Shown in pieces: positions 1-9,900 of a stretch of DNA of 27,205 nucleotides. Every line of letters starts with the position of its first letter. Position 1 is the stretch's first letter. The notes under the pieces were generated by a model. The model worked only from the letters and a program-made list of their open reading frames with translations, was not told the origin of the DNA and made no database searches. Source of the stretch: Monoraphidium neglectum (lineage: Eukaryota > Chlorophyta > Chlorophyceae > Sphaeropleales > Selenastraceae); the NCBI RefSeq assembly GCF_000611645.1, contig NW_014013442.1, positions 10,258 to 37,462 of the forward strand, read 5' to 3'. Position numbers and translations under genes: made by a program.

Positions 1-183
1 GTTGTTGCCGCCACCATTGTTGCCGCCGCCATTGCCGCCACCGTTGTTGCCGCCGCCGTTGTTGCCGCCACCGTTGTTGCCGCCGCCGCTGTTGCCGCCT
101 CCGTTGTTGCCGCCTCCGTTGTTGTTGCCGCCACCATTGTTGCCGCCACCATTGTTGCCGCCGCCGTTGTTGCCGCCACCGCC
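1..183. repeat. 15-bp coding minisatellite (GGGNN repeat)
   Basis: Tandem units of about 15 bp (consensus GTTGTTGCCGCCACC on the plus strand, with A/G changes and a few shortened or lengthened units) fill the stretch. On the minus strand they encode Gly-Gly-Gly-Asn-Asn inside exon 2 of FAS1-A. The array continues past the left edge, so its full copy number is unknown. Confidence 0.9.
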
Positions 184-503
184 TTTAGCAGCTGCGATCC
201 ATGCTGCACAGCGAGGAGGGGATTGGCCGGTGGGGGAGGGGCTGCAGTGTTGGTCTGAGGTGGCTGACACGGCCACTGCGGATAGCCATCCGCATGAGCA
301 CCGCACGTTGTTTCAAAGACGCTGTCCCACTGCATGTGTTTTCAGGTCACGCTGGACTTGTCATGGTGGCCGCGGCCGGGCCCCTGGATTGGCAAACCCG
401 GCCAGCCAGGATTTGGACAACGCTTCTTGTTAAAGAAACATCTTTTCTTCTCACCGCCTGCGCACAGGAGGACCACCAGCAACAAGGCTTTTTGGGCCCG
501 CAT
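1..503 (-). CDS. FAS1-A: secreted fasciclin-family protein, 5' end only (partial at left edge)
   Basis: Only the first two exons are in the window. Exon 1 (503 down to 455) starts ATG in a CCACC context and encodes a short signal peptide (MRAQKALLLVVLLCAG), ending in a phase-1 GTGAGA donor. Exon 2 starts at 203 after a TGTGCAG acceptor, reads AWIAAAK and then a Gly-Gly-Gly-Asn-Asn repeat that runs off the edge. The layout (signal exon, phase-1 intron of about 250 bp, then a W-x-AAAK Gly-rich exon) matches FAS1-B and FAS1-C closely, so this is very probably a third paralogue. The FAS1 domains themselves would lie outside the window, so the family assignment rests only on exon structure and the short WxAAAK match. 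It would be exported by the secretory pathway. It lies in tandem with FAS1-B, same strand. Confidence 0.65.
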
Positions 504-1844
504 GGTGGGTCAGGACTTGGTCGATCTGTTCGAATCAAATCAAACTCCTCGATCGGTGTGAGCGATGATAGATCAGGGCACGTCGCTGAACGAATGTGGG
601 AGATGCCGAGATGACCAACGTCACCCGGTGGCTGGCCCGTTCCCGGTTCCCCAAGCCACAACCAGCGGCCAAGGCAGAGCGAGAGGCCAGTCATGCGACG
701 CCAACTGGTGGCCCTGTGGATGCGGGCCACATCTAAGTAAAACCGGCACAACACGCGCTGCACTTGACGGTGCGTGCGTCATCTCCCTCATGAGCACGCG
801 ATTGCCCGGACGCACCTCGCCAGCTGGCTTTCTCTGCCAGCTGCAGCTTCATCCCTCTCGGCGGCGGACACGCCCCTCGCCAAGCAGCTCGCCCACACCA
901 TGCCCTGGCATCTGTTACATGGCTCCCACATGTGCAGCTCCCAGGTCCCACATTTGGAGCTCCCAGTCGAGGGCCTTGTGGGTGCCGTGCCCAAGGGCAA
1001 TGCGCGGGGCGCGTGCATGCGCAACATTCGTCCCTCAGCATGCCCCAAGGCGCAACCTGTCCGCCAGTCTAGTGCTGCAACCTGACAAGTACCGGCACAC
1101 CTTACACATGGGACGATCAAGGACACCGTCTGTTTTGGCAGATCACTAGACGAGCATGACTTGCTCCAGAGTGGTGGAAAAAGGGGGGCTCTGATTGTGG
1201 CCCATTCCGCCTCGGGCCCAGCGCTCATCTGAGTGATTGTTGCGATCAGGCTCCATGTTGTGAATATTAGGCATGCATGCAAACGAAAACGGTGGCCAGC
1301 TGTCCAAGTTCTTCCAAAGATCCAACCAAAGGTGTACTTCAGACAGCTCCAAGTGGGCATCGGCAATCGCAAAGGGCGATGCAGGATGAGGCGATTCGCA
1401 GAGTGCAGGATGAGGGTGGAAAGTGCCAAGGGGCCGTGTCTGCGAGCGTTTGCAAGACAGAGGGCCGGTTTGGGGCTGTGCCCGTGCCAGTTGCACGGGG
1501 CAGGGCCCATGCATCCCAGGAGCTACAGCAGACCTGCGATCAACACATCCTCGCGGACTCGCTGGTCAATTTGGGAACCCACAGCCAAGGCGCACGTGCC
1601 TGTTGTGGCGTCCCCTGCCCATCTTCCACATAATCATTGGTGCGTGTGGGATAAGCGGCGTCCAGGACCGCGCCCAAGGAAAGTGCAGGATCGCCCAGCC
1701 ACAAACATGAGCATGCCTCTCCAGCATCCACATGCCGCTAGAGTGGAGGGCCAACGATGGAAGGCCAATGGATTTGGCATTGGGCTGATTAAACCTTGGT
1801 TTGCGAGTTGATTTGAGTGCCAGCTGTATTCCATAAGGGCCACC
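504..1844. other. Intergenic region between FAS1-A and FAS1-B
   Basis: About 1.3 kb between the start of FAS1-A and the stop of FAS1-B, both on the minus strand. It should hold the FAS1-A promoter (low end) and the FAS1-B 3' UTR (high end). A minus-strand TGTAA, the polyadenylation signal of many green algae, occurs at 1109-1105 and again near 921-917; either could end FAS1-B, but this is only suggestive. Open frames here (for example 240 codons at 788-1510, minus) show no recognisable domain and no clear third-position GC bias, so they are not called as genes. Confidence 0.5.
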
Positions 1845-4800
1845 TTAGACTTTGGGCAGGAGGGGGTAGCCGTCGATCACAAACACCGTCAGGTAGCCGA
1901 CTGTGAAAGTGTCCTGGAGTGTGGCAACGTCGAGTGGGCTTATGGCCCCGGTGACTTTCCCTTTGGTGGGCCTGAAGGGCGATAAGAGAGATTGAGGCAT
2001 CCTCAGTGGGTTCAAATAGAAGGCGCTGCGGGCTGGGCAGTGCCGCACGCAAGCATTATTGACCGTTGTGCGTTGCGCTCTCGTGTTGCCCATGCTGGCC
2101 TGTTGCACCGTGCGGCTAGTAGCTTGGCTCAAAGTGATACATGCATATGGCTGTGGGTGCTCACGAGTCTACAAAGATCTTCTGGCCGAGACGGGTGGTG
2201 ATGTCGCCGCTGGTGATAGCCCCGTCAACGTAATGGTACTGCAGGGAGAGAGTGGATGGGCGTGATGGGGGGGGGTCATATTTAGTAGACTGCTGCCTTG
2301 ACAGATACCGTAGTATATGAGCCAACGGATTGTCCTTTGTGCGTATGGACTAATTGTCCAGTTGGGATGTCAAGGGCTCATTAGGGGAGGAGTGTTGTGT
2401 GAGGCGCTCCCCTTGCTCGTTGCTTTACATATTGATAGCCAGCCCTTGCTTTCATACGCTTGCATTTCACAATCCTAATGTTGTTATTTTTGATTGCGAT
2501 TTGCAATAATCCAGTTTATTGTAGAGAAGCTGACCTTTGCCAGTGTCTCCTTGAGCGTCTTGCTCTTGTCGATGGCGCGGATGTAGATGTCGGGGGACCA
2601 GGGCAGGAGGGCTGTCTGGGTGCCGAGGGCGTTCCAAGCAGAGTCCAGCGGCAGGAAGAGCTGCGGGCACATTGTTGGCAAAAGAAGAGAAGAAGGTTTT
2701 CGTCAGCAATGCAGTGACTTGTGTGAATGACATTCCCTGCTTGGCTTCTTGGCGTACCTCGAGCAAGAGCGTCAAAAGTGAAAGAGCAGCGGGCAAAATT
2801 GGAACATGCGCTCGCCACGCACCGTGCCGGTGCCGTTGGCGCGGAGGATGGTCTTGATCAGTGGCTTGAAGTAGCGCGCGCTGATCTTGGTGGTGCCCTT
2901 CTGGCTGGCCAGGAACTTGTCAACAGTCGCGTACGTGCCGGGGGTCAGCACCAGGGGCTTGTCGATCGCGTGCACAACGTACGAGCTGTTGCCGTCAACG
3001 TAGTCGCCGGCAAACGTGAGGTTGAAGCGGATAACCTTGGACTGCTCCTTGGCTGTGGGGTTGCCGATGAAAACGACCAGCTTGGAGTTGGAGGACTTGC
3101 TCTTGCCGGCCTTCCTAAGGAGCAGCACGGCGGTCGGGTCGTTCGGCGTCAGGAGGGTGTTGAGCGGTGTGCCGGCGTCATTGCCAGTGGTGATGGGCAG
3201 GAGGTACTGGGTGTAGACGCCCACAGCCACGTGGAACTTGAGGACCTGCATCGGCATGCAGAGCAAGCAAGATGCAGGATGTGGTCAGTGTGTGCAGCAG
3301 TGAGGTTGGGGCAGCCGCCTAAAGCATTTCACGCCCAGTGCTGACACACTTTGGCCTCCGTTTCCATTTCAATCGTGCCGAAACCATCGCATGGGCAACC
3401 ACCTGCCCGATTAGCTTCCGCCACCGCACCTTGGTGACCCAGTTCAAGTACAGGCTGGAGGCGCCCTTGGCCAGGTCATCCAGGAGGGCCTGGGTGGACT
3501 TGAGGCCGACGGCCTTGGCAATGCCCACGATCGCGCTGTTAGTGGGACAGAACTGTGGCGGTGGGGGGGGGAAGTGGAAGGAATCGCATGGAGCTTTGTT
3601 GGCAGGAAAGCCCCAGAGGATTTGAGAGCACAGCATGCTTCACACCCTCACACGTCAATTGGATTGCCTGCAGTTGAGACGGGTTTGCACTGCAAGCCAG
3701 GCAGACATACTTCAATTGCACAGCTGCAAGTGTGAGGTCGGCCTCACGGTCAGTTCAGGCAGCACTCACCACAGTGGAGCCTTCGAACGAGATGCCAGCA
3801 GCACTCAGCAGCTTCTGACAATCTGACAGATCAGCCAGTGTCACCGGCTTGCCGCCGGGCTTCTCATATTCGCCGTCGGGCTTGTCCTCCCTGCGGCCGT
3901 CATTTCCGTTGTCGTCGTTGCCGCCGCCGCAGCCAGTGCAGTTGGGGCGCAGGAGGCTCTCTTCAATGGCGTGGACAATTAGGCCGGTGGCTGCGTTGTT
4001 CCAGGTGCCGGTAAACGTTAGGTCAAAGGCGAGCAGGTCCTCGTCCCTGCCAGCCCCGTCAACCTTGATCTTGATCTTGCCCTTGCCTTCGTTCTCCTGG
4101 CGGACGAACAGCTTCTTGTTGGGCTCGGAGGCGGTGAGAAGGGTGCTGATGGTGAGGCCACTGGTAGCAGCCACCAGGTCCGCCTTGGTGATGACCTTGC
4201 GGGGGTCTGCCACGTGAAAACGCAGGATCTACGCAGGCGCAGGTGGAAATCACAAGCTTGAGGGCTGAGGTGAAAACATTGGCGAATGCTTGACGCGTCT
4301 TTGCACATGGGGCCGAACTGGGACGCCACCCGTGCGGCTGATGGAAGTAACAAGTGCGCCAAGCCCCAAGAGGTGCCCGGCAAGCGCGTCGAGCCTCTGG
4401 CTGCGCGCAACGCTATGTCTGACGGATGGGGCGGCACGCACCCGCCACCCACCCGCGCGACCTTGGCCTGGTTTAAGTATACGCAAAGCATGCACGACCA
4501 ACCGCACGCCCGGCCCTGCACGACTCACCCGCGCGACATCGGCCTTGTTTGCGTATGTGTCGATTCCGGCGACGAGGGCGTCGGCGCTGGCAAAGTTGAA
4601 GTACCTGGCCAGCTTCGTGATGCCAGAGTTGAGGGGGCAGAACTGAGGAGGCACGCGGGAAAAGGCAGGGCGCGGCAGTGTTACATTGCGATGGCGTGGC
4701 AAGGGCAGCCGGGACCTAGGGCCTGCGCAGGCAGGCAGGTGGGCGGCGAATAACGGGTGGCTGCGGAGCTGGTTGCTTTGACGCAACTGCCAACGGCTGC

Positions 4801-5396
4801 TACATGGGGCCGAGCCGGAGCAGGTGGCAATGGCGAGCAGTGGGCTCCCTCGCAGGCGCACCACGGTGGTGGCGGGGCCACTCTGCGCGATCTGGAGCTT
4901 GGCCAGCAGCTGGCCGCAAGCCGAGACGTCCTTGAAGGTGACACCCTGGTTGCAATCCACTCCGCCCTTCTCGCAGCCGTTGCCATCATCCTTGCCACCG
5001 CCGTTTCCGCCGAAACCGCCGTCATCCTTGCCGCCGCCGTCATCCTTGCCGCCGCCGTCATCCTTGCCGCCGCCGTCGTCCTTGCCATCTTTGGCCGCCG
5101 CGCTCCATGCTTTGTTGTCGGGACGCGCGTGCGGGGAAAAAGGGGTATGGCAAGGGCCCGTGAGGGTGGACGGCAATGATCGCGCCCTTAAATTTTCAAC
5201 GTTCCCTGAAAGCGTGCTGATAGGGCGGTCGGGTTTGGCCGGCACGCGCCGGACACACCCAGGTGGCCGCTGCCCCCATGTTGTGCGAGCATGTACGTGC
5301 CATCAATAGAAGGAAAGTTTCAAGGCTTGACCGCTCACATGTTGCGCAGAGCAGGACCGCCAAAAACAACACGGTGGCCCTCGACGGCAAGACCAT
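1845..5396 (-). CDS. FAS1-B: secreted three-domain fasciclin (FAS1) protein
   Basis: Nine exons: 5396-5339, 5109-4862, 4642-4529, 4228-3770, 3552-3430, 3245-2823, 2660-2535, 2238-2165, 1971-1845; they join in frame to 583 aa with a TAA stop. Residues 1-20 are a signal peptide (MVLPSRATVLFLAVLLCA). Residues 22-60 are a Lys/Asp/Gly linker with KDDGGG repeats. Three FAS1-like domains follow: about 72-255, 265-430 and 430-583. Family hallmarks seen are TTVQFCPLNSGI and STVQFCPTNSAI (H1-like boxes), ILRFHVADPRKV, VLKFHVAVG and YHYVDG (H2/YH-like boxes), and GLIVHAIEESLL and VFVIDGYPLL (domain-ending strands). Several N-glycosylation sequons occur (NGT, NSS, NLT). FAS1 domains mediate adhesion in extracellular matrix, as in Volvox algal-CAM; a cell-surface or wall role here is inference. 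No GPI or transmembrane segment is evident at the C-terminus. Intron 7 has an atypical GTCAGC donor. The divergent neighbour FAS1-C is a paralogue. Confidence 0.88.
5021..5092. repeat. 18-bp coding tandem repeat (KDDGGG units) in FAS1-B exon 2
   Basis: Three full near-identical units of GTCATCCTTGCCGCCGCC (plus-strand sense) and a fourth partial, slightly changed unit. On the minus strand they encode Lys-Asp-Asp-Gly-Gly-Gly. This occupies the place held by the Gly/Asn repeat in FAS1-A and by a short Asp/Gly stretch in FAS1-C. Confidence 0.88.
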
Positions 5397-5675
5397 GTTG
5401 ATCTTACAGGCTACTGTGGCGGGCTCAAATGTCGACGATGCGACCCGTATGACGTTTGTGTGATGTTAACCAGCATTGCGTGGGAGTGGAGCAGGCGAGG
5501 GAGGCACTCGTGTCACCCAACGTCCTGTACGCAAGAAGCCACAGCAGGACTTGGTGGACCTGCCTCGACCTAAATGCTGCCATCATGGCCATCGCAACTG
5601 ACATCAAATCAATGTAGATTACCTGGATCCTTGCACCTCGGTGCGCTGGGCCAGCGGCTGCGACCTTTGTCCTGG

Positions 5676-5718
5676 TGAATCATGTGTAATGCACTCGAGT
5701 TTGATGACACATGAATCA
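5676..5718. repeat. Imperfect 12-bp inverted repeat in the FAS1-B/C divergent promoter
   Basis: Left arm TGAATCATGTGT (5676-5687) and right arm ACACATGAATCA (5707-5718) pair with 11 of 12 matches across a 19-nt spacer. The octamer TGAATCAT also occurs as a direct repeat (5676-5683 and 5712-5719). It could be a dyad protein-binding site or a hairpin; function is unknown. Confidence 0.5.
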
Positions 5719-6084
5719 TCCAATGCCCCGGTGCCACTTATCAATGCGACTTGTCACAAAATGAAGTGTGCAAGCCGGCCCCGCAACTTTCTCACTACAT
5801 GTGCTTTGGTGGAGCACTGGCATTTGCCCAGGGGCCGACACGCCCTGTCGCTCTGACAACACCACTTGCCCCACTCCTTGCCGAGCAGCACACGCTGTTT
5901 CCCTCCGTTCCCCCGGAGCGGCCCGCCACCGACAAACCCACATGCGCGACGGCATGTCGGCGTTACCTGCTGCACCTGATCAAACTGGTAACCCCGGCTG
6001 CGGCGCTTCGTCCTGCACTAGCCGGCCTGCGATCCTGTATGTGTATTCAGGAGTACCAGCGGGACGCGTACAGGCAAGGATGCC

Positions 6085-6139
6085 TTGAATGCTTTGAGCA
6101 TACTGCTGCTTGCCACATCTGCCGCGTGCGGTGTCTCCG
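6085..6139 (+). pseudogene. Possible decayed signal-peptide exon (FAS1-like exon 1 remnant)
   Basis: This segment reads LNALSILLLATSAACGVSG, a hydrophobic signal-peptide-like stretch, followed directly by a GTGAGG donor. It has the same length (55 nt) and phase (1) as exon 1 of FAS1-C, but begins TTG rather than ATG, and no in-frame ATG precedes it after a TAG at 6019. A TTTTTGGCTGCAG acceptor follows near 6262 and opens a short Gly-rich frame, but no FAS1 domain can be read behind it. It may be a relic of another duplicated copy, or chance. Confidence 0.2.
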
Positions 6140-6969
6140 GTGAGGGCCGCTTCAGCCGCCACGCGGTAATCAAGTCCCCTTCAATGCATGCGTGCTACGT
6201 CGATTGTATTCATGCAGAAGAGGTCATAATGTGCACTGTGCTGCCGCGGTTTTTGGCTGCAGGTGGCGGTCTTCCTGCAGGGGGCCTCAGCCAGCCAGAC
6301 GCTGGCACGGAGGTTGGTGCTGAAAGAGTTCGCAAGCCAAGCATCTGGCGGGCTGCGGTTGCACCAAAACTGGCTTCCACGCAGCATTACCTGAATGATT
6401 TCTTTGCACGGGATTGTTACGGGATCTTGTATTTCAATCCTAATCCTTTGCAAAAAGGAATGGTTTGGTACCGTGACAGCATACATGCATCTCTAGGTGC
6501 GCCATGGTCATGGCAGCAACACCTCGCTTGCATTTGTCAAAAAATGCTGAAAAGGTACACCTAGAAGAGGTGTCAGGTTGCTCGATATGATGGTGTAACC
6601 AGCAGCAGGCTATACCTCAGCCAATGGTAACCGTACCAGCGCCCCAACCAACCCACCTGACCCGTGCCCACCGGAGCCGCACACAATCTGCCCTCGCATT
6701 CATGTCTTCCGCCCAGCACCTTTCCTGATGCATTGTAAAATGTGTGGTTGTAGGTGTGCTTCACTGTCGCTCTGAGCCCCGAACCACTATCCATTGGCTT
6801 GCAACAGATGCGAATACCACTGGGAAAAGGCAGACAGGCCCTGAGTGCCAACTCCAGCTTCCGCCGGCACCCCCAACTCTAGGAGCCTCTTCGACCAAAA
6901 ACGTCACACGGCATGCCGGATCCAATTCGTCTTTGTCTCTTCGACTCTTCGACGTGGAGATCCGCGGCC

Positions 6970-9900
6970 ATGGCTCACCTGGGAGCCACAGGCACCCTGC
7001 TAGTGTTTCTGCTGTGTGCTTCAGGTGAGCCGGAAGGAAATGAGCTCTGTCAACGCTTCGCCGTCGTCTATGGTCTTCCTGATGAGCGTGGCTGCCGGGC
7101 TCGGTTCGCGCACCGTCGTCCGGCATAATGTGTGGTATACATACAAGCAGTGACCACTGTCAGACAATGAATCGCTGTGGATGCTGCTCCTACACCTGCC
7201 GCACTCTCCCTCCCCGCTTTGATCCAGCGTCGCCTATCGCCGCGCATGACGGGGGTGGTTGGGGCCACGACGGTCGGGGCAACGACTGCGACCGTGGCGG
7301 CATCATCTGCAATGTGGGGATTGCACTTCAGGACGTCTCTTTTTGTGTCAAGATCCTGCAAAAGCTGAACATCAGTCAAAGCGGGCCCAGCACCACAGCG
7401 GTGTGCAGTCGACACATGGGCCGGGCCATGTGCGGGAGCTGACCTGCTTCTGCGCCCGTGTCTCCGTGTCTCCGGGCTCCGTGTCTGGCCTTGAGCTGGC
7501 CGCTGACTGTGATGCATGTTGGAGGGGGTCGCACGTCGAGGGCCCAGACGCTGGCAGCAATTGTTTCGTGCGGCTGCAGCGCACGCGCGGTTGCCCGCGT
7601 TCGCTGCTCAGGGACGCGCTCACGTATGCGCTGACCAACCCTCGATCGTGACCACGGCACGCATGTGAATCAACGAGTGCACCCGCCCACACACAAAAAA
7701 CGCTCACAGACATGCATGTTACAGGCCACGACACCATCGCATCATTGCAAAAGCAATGGCACTGCAGCGATCGATCTTTCCTCCCTGCCCACGCACCCCC
7801 TCCATTTTGCAGTTCTGCCCCTTGAACCCAACCCTGGTGAAGCTGGCCCGCTACTTTGGATTCAAAGGCGTCGACGATCTCCTCGGAAAGGTCGACGCAT
7901 CACCTTACAAGGCCGAGATCATGCGGGTGCGGCCGCCGTCCGCAGCTGCTGCTGCCAACTGTGACGCTGCCAACCTCTGCTCGCCCACCTTGCCCCCAAA
8001 TCCACTACCTCCCTGCTGTACGTTCCTCAAGCGCAGTCTTTCCCACTGAATTCGGCGTCACGCCTCCTCCCGAATCCCCACGTGCACGCACCAGGTGCTG
8101 AGCCATCACGTCCTGGATCCCAGGAAAGTTGTGACGCGCACAGACCTGCTGGCCGCCCCCAACGGCCTCGTGTACACAACCCTTCTGAGCAGGAGCGAGC
8201 CCGGCAAAACGCTGGTCCTCAATTCCAACACCAATCGCAAAGGGCGCATCCAGGTGCGCGCGGCCGCAGCCCCCACGGTGCACGCCGCACCGTGCACAGC
8301 AGCGCCCGCGCCGGCGCTCGCTGCCCATCCCCTTACCGCTGGCCGCGCCAAGCCCTTTGAAACATGCAACACCATACATACTAGCATGCCTCGCATCCAT
8401 GCCCGCACTGCTGTTGCTCTGCAGCTGACTGTGACGGGTGCCACAAGGGCACAGGCCATCCTCGCCTTTGATTTGTCATCGGCCGGCGGCAAGTGGGCCA
8501 ACGCTTCAACTGGGCTCATCATACACCCCATTGAGGAGCCCCTGCTGACGCCGAATTGCACGACCTGCGGCTCCAGTGGCGGTGGTGGCAGTGGCGGCGG
8601 CGGCGGCGGCGGCGGGGCGGGGGGGGGCAGCTGGCGGTGGTGGGGGCAGTGGCGGTGGGGGCAGTGGCGGCGGTGGTGGCAGTGGCGGCAATGACGGATA
8701 TGGCCCTCCCAGCCCCGACGGCGACTACGGCCGCCCAAGCGGCAAGCCGGCAACGTTTGCTGACATTTCCGACTGCCAAAAGCTGCTGGATGCAGCAGGG
8801 ATCATGTATGACGGTTCCACTGTGGTGAGAGCCGGCGCTTCTTATAGTTGATGCTTGGTCCAATGGCGTGGACCTACTGGGCTGCACTTGGCGATCCCAG
8901 GCAAGGCGCCCACTTGATGTGTGATCTGAGTCTGGGATACCGAGCAGCTGCTTGGAGTTGTGCATGATTCTTCAGATTCTGTGCCCCCCCTGCCCTGCCA
9001 GCCGGTTCACGTCTCCTACTGGATTATCTTTTCCCCGCTCACAACTGCCGCAGTTCTGCCCCACCAACCGCGCGATCGTGGGCATTGCCAGGGCCGTCGG
9101 CCTCAAGTCCACCCAGGCCCTCCTGGATGACCTCGCCAAGGGCGCCTCCAGCCGCTACAGCAATTGGGTCACGAAGGTGGGCAGGCGTGCGCGTGTTTAC
9201 CTTGTTGGGGCAGGTGTGGGGGCCGGTGCAGGTGAACATTTCATTGCTGCAATTGCATTCATGTATCAGGGTCGTCCTCATGCACCAGCTGTTTCGGCCT
9301 GTTTTGGTTTGGCTGGTGTGGCCAGTGCACCCGGAGCAGAACCAACCTCAAAACCTCAGCCTGTAGGTGGCTTGTTGGAGCCGATTGAGATGTGGCGCCG
9401 AAGGGAACGCACCATCAAGAGTCAGCAGGGCCTCCCGCGAAGCCGCCTTGTCAGACCTTGCAGGGCACCCTCTCACCCTGCCTTGCCCTCCCCCCCTTAC
9501 ACAATGGCGCCCGCACCCGCCGCCAAGGTCGTGGTCGACCCCCCCGCCTCACTGCTGCGCACCCCACCCACTGTCATTGTCCCCACCGTCTGCCTCGCAC
9601 TTGCCCTGCACATCCCCTACACAGGTCCTCAAGTTCCACGTGGCCGTGGGCGTCTACACCCAGTACCTCCTGCCCATCACCAACGACACGACCGCCGGCG
9701 TGCCGCTCAACACGCTGCTCACCGCCGACGACGCGGCCGCCGTGCTCATGCTCCAAAAGGCGCCGCGCGGCAAGGGGCCGCGCTCCAAGCTGCAGGTTTC
9801 CATCAGCAACCCCGCCGTCGGCGCCCGCGAGACGTCCCGCGTGGTCGGGTTCAACTTCTCATTCACGGGCGACTACGTCAGCGGGACCGACAAGTTTGTG

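Larger units (their letters stand above)
5397..6969. promoter_or_regulatory. Divergent intergenic region between FAS1-B and FAS1-C
   Basis: About 1.57 kb separates the two start codons, so it should contain both promoters and 5' UTRs. No canonical TATA box was convincingly placed. An imperfect dyad lies at 5676-5718. A plus-strand TGTAA occurs near 6735. A signal-peptide-like open segment without an ATG (6085-6139) is described separately. No complete gene is supported. Confidence 0.55.

Noticed and set aside
788..1510. A 240-codon minus-strand frame between FAS1-A and FAS1-B.
   Set aside because: No recognisable domain, no clear codon bias and no splice or promoter context; kept only as intergenic sequence.
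2727..3344. A 205-codon plus-strand open frame opposite FAS1-B.
   Set aside because: It is the antisense shadow of exon 6 of FAS1-B, whose minus-strand frame carries the FAS1 motifs.
5751..6143. A 130-codon plus-strand frame in the FAS1-B/C intergenic region.
   Set aside because: Starts with TTG, has no recognisable domain and no conserved counterpart; probably chance.
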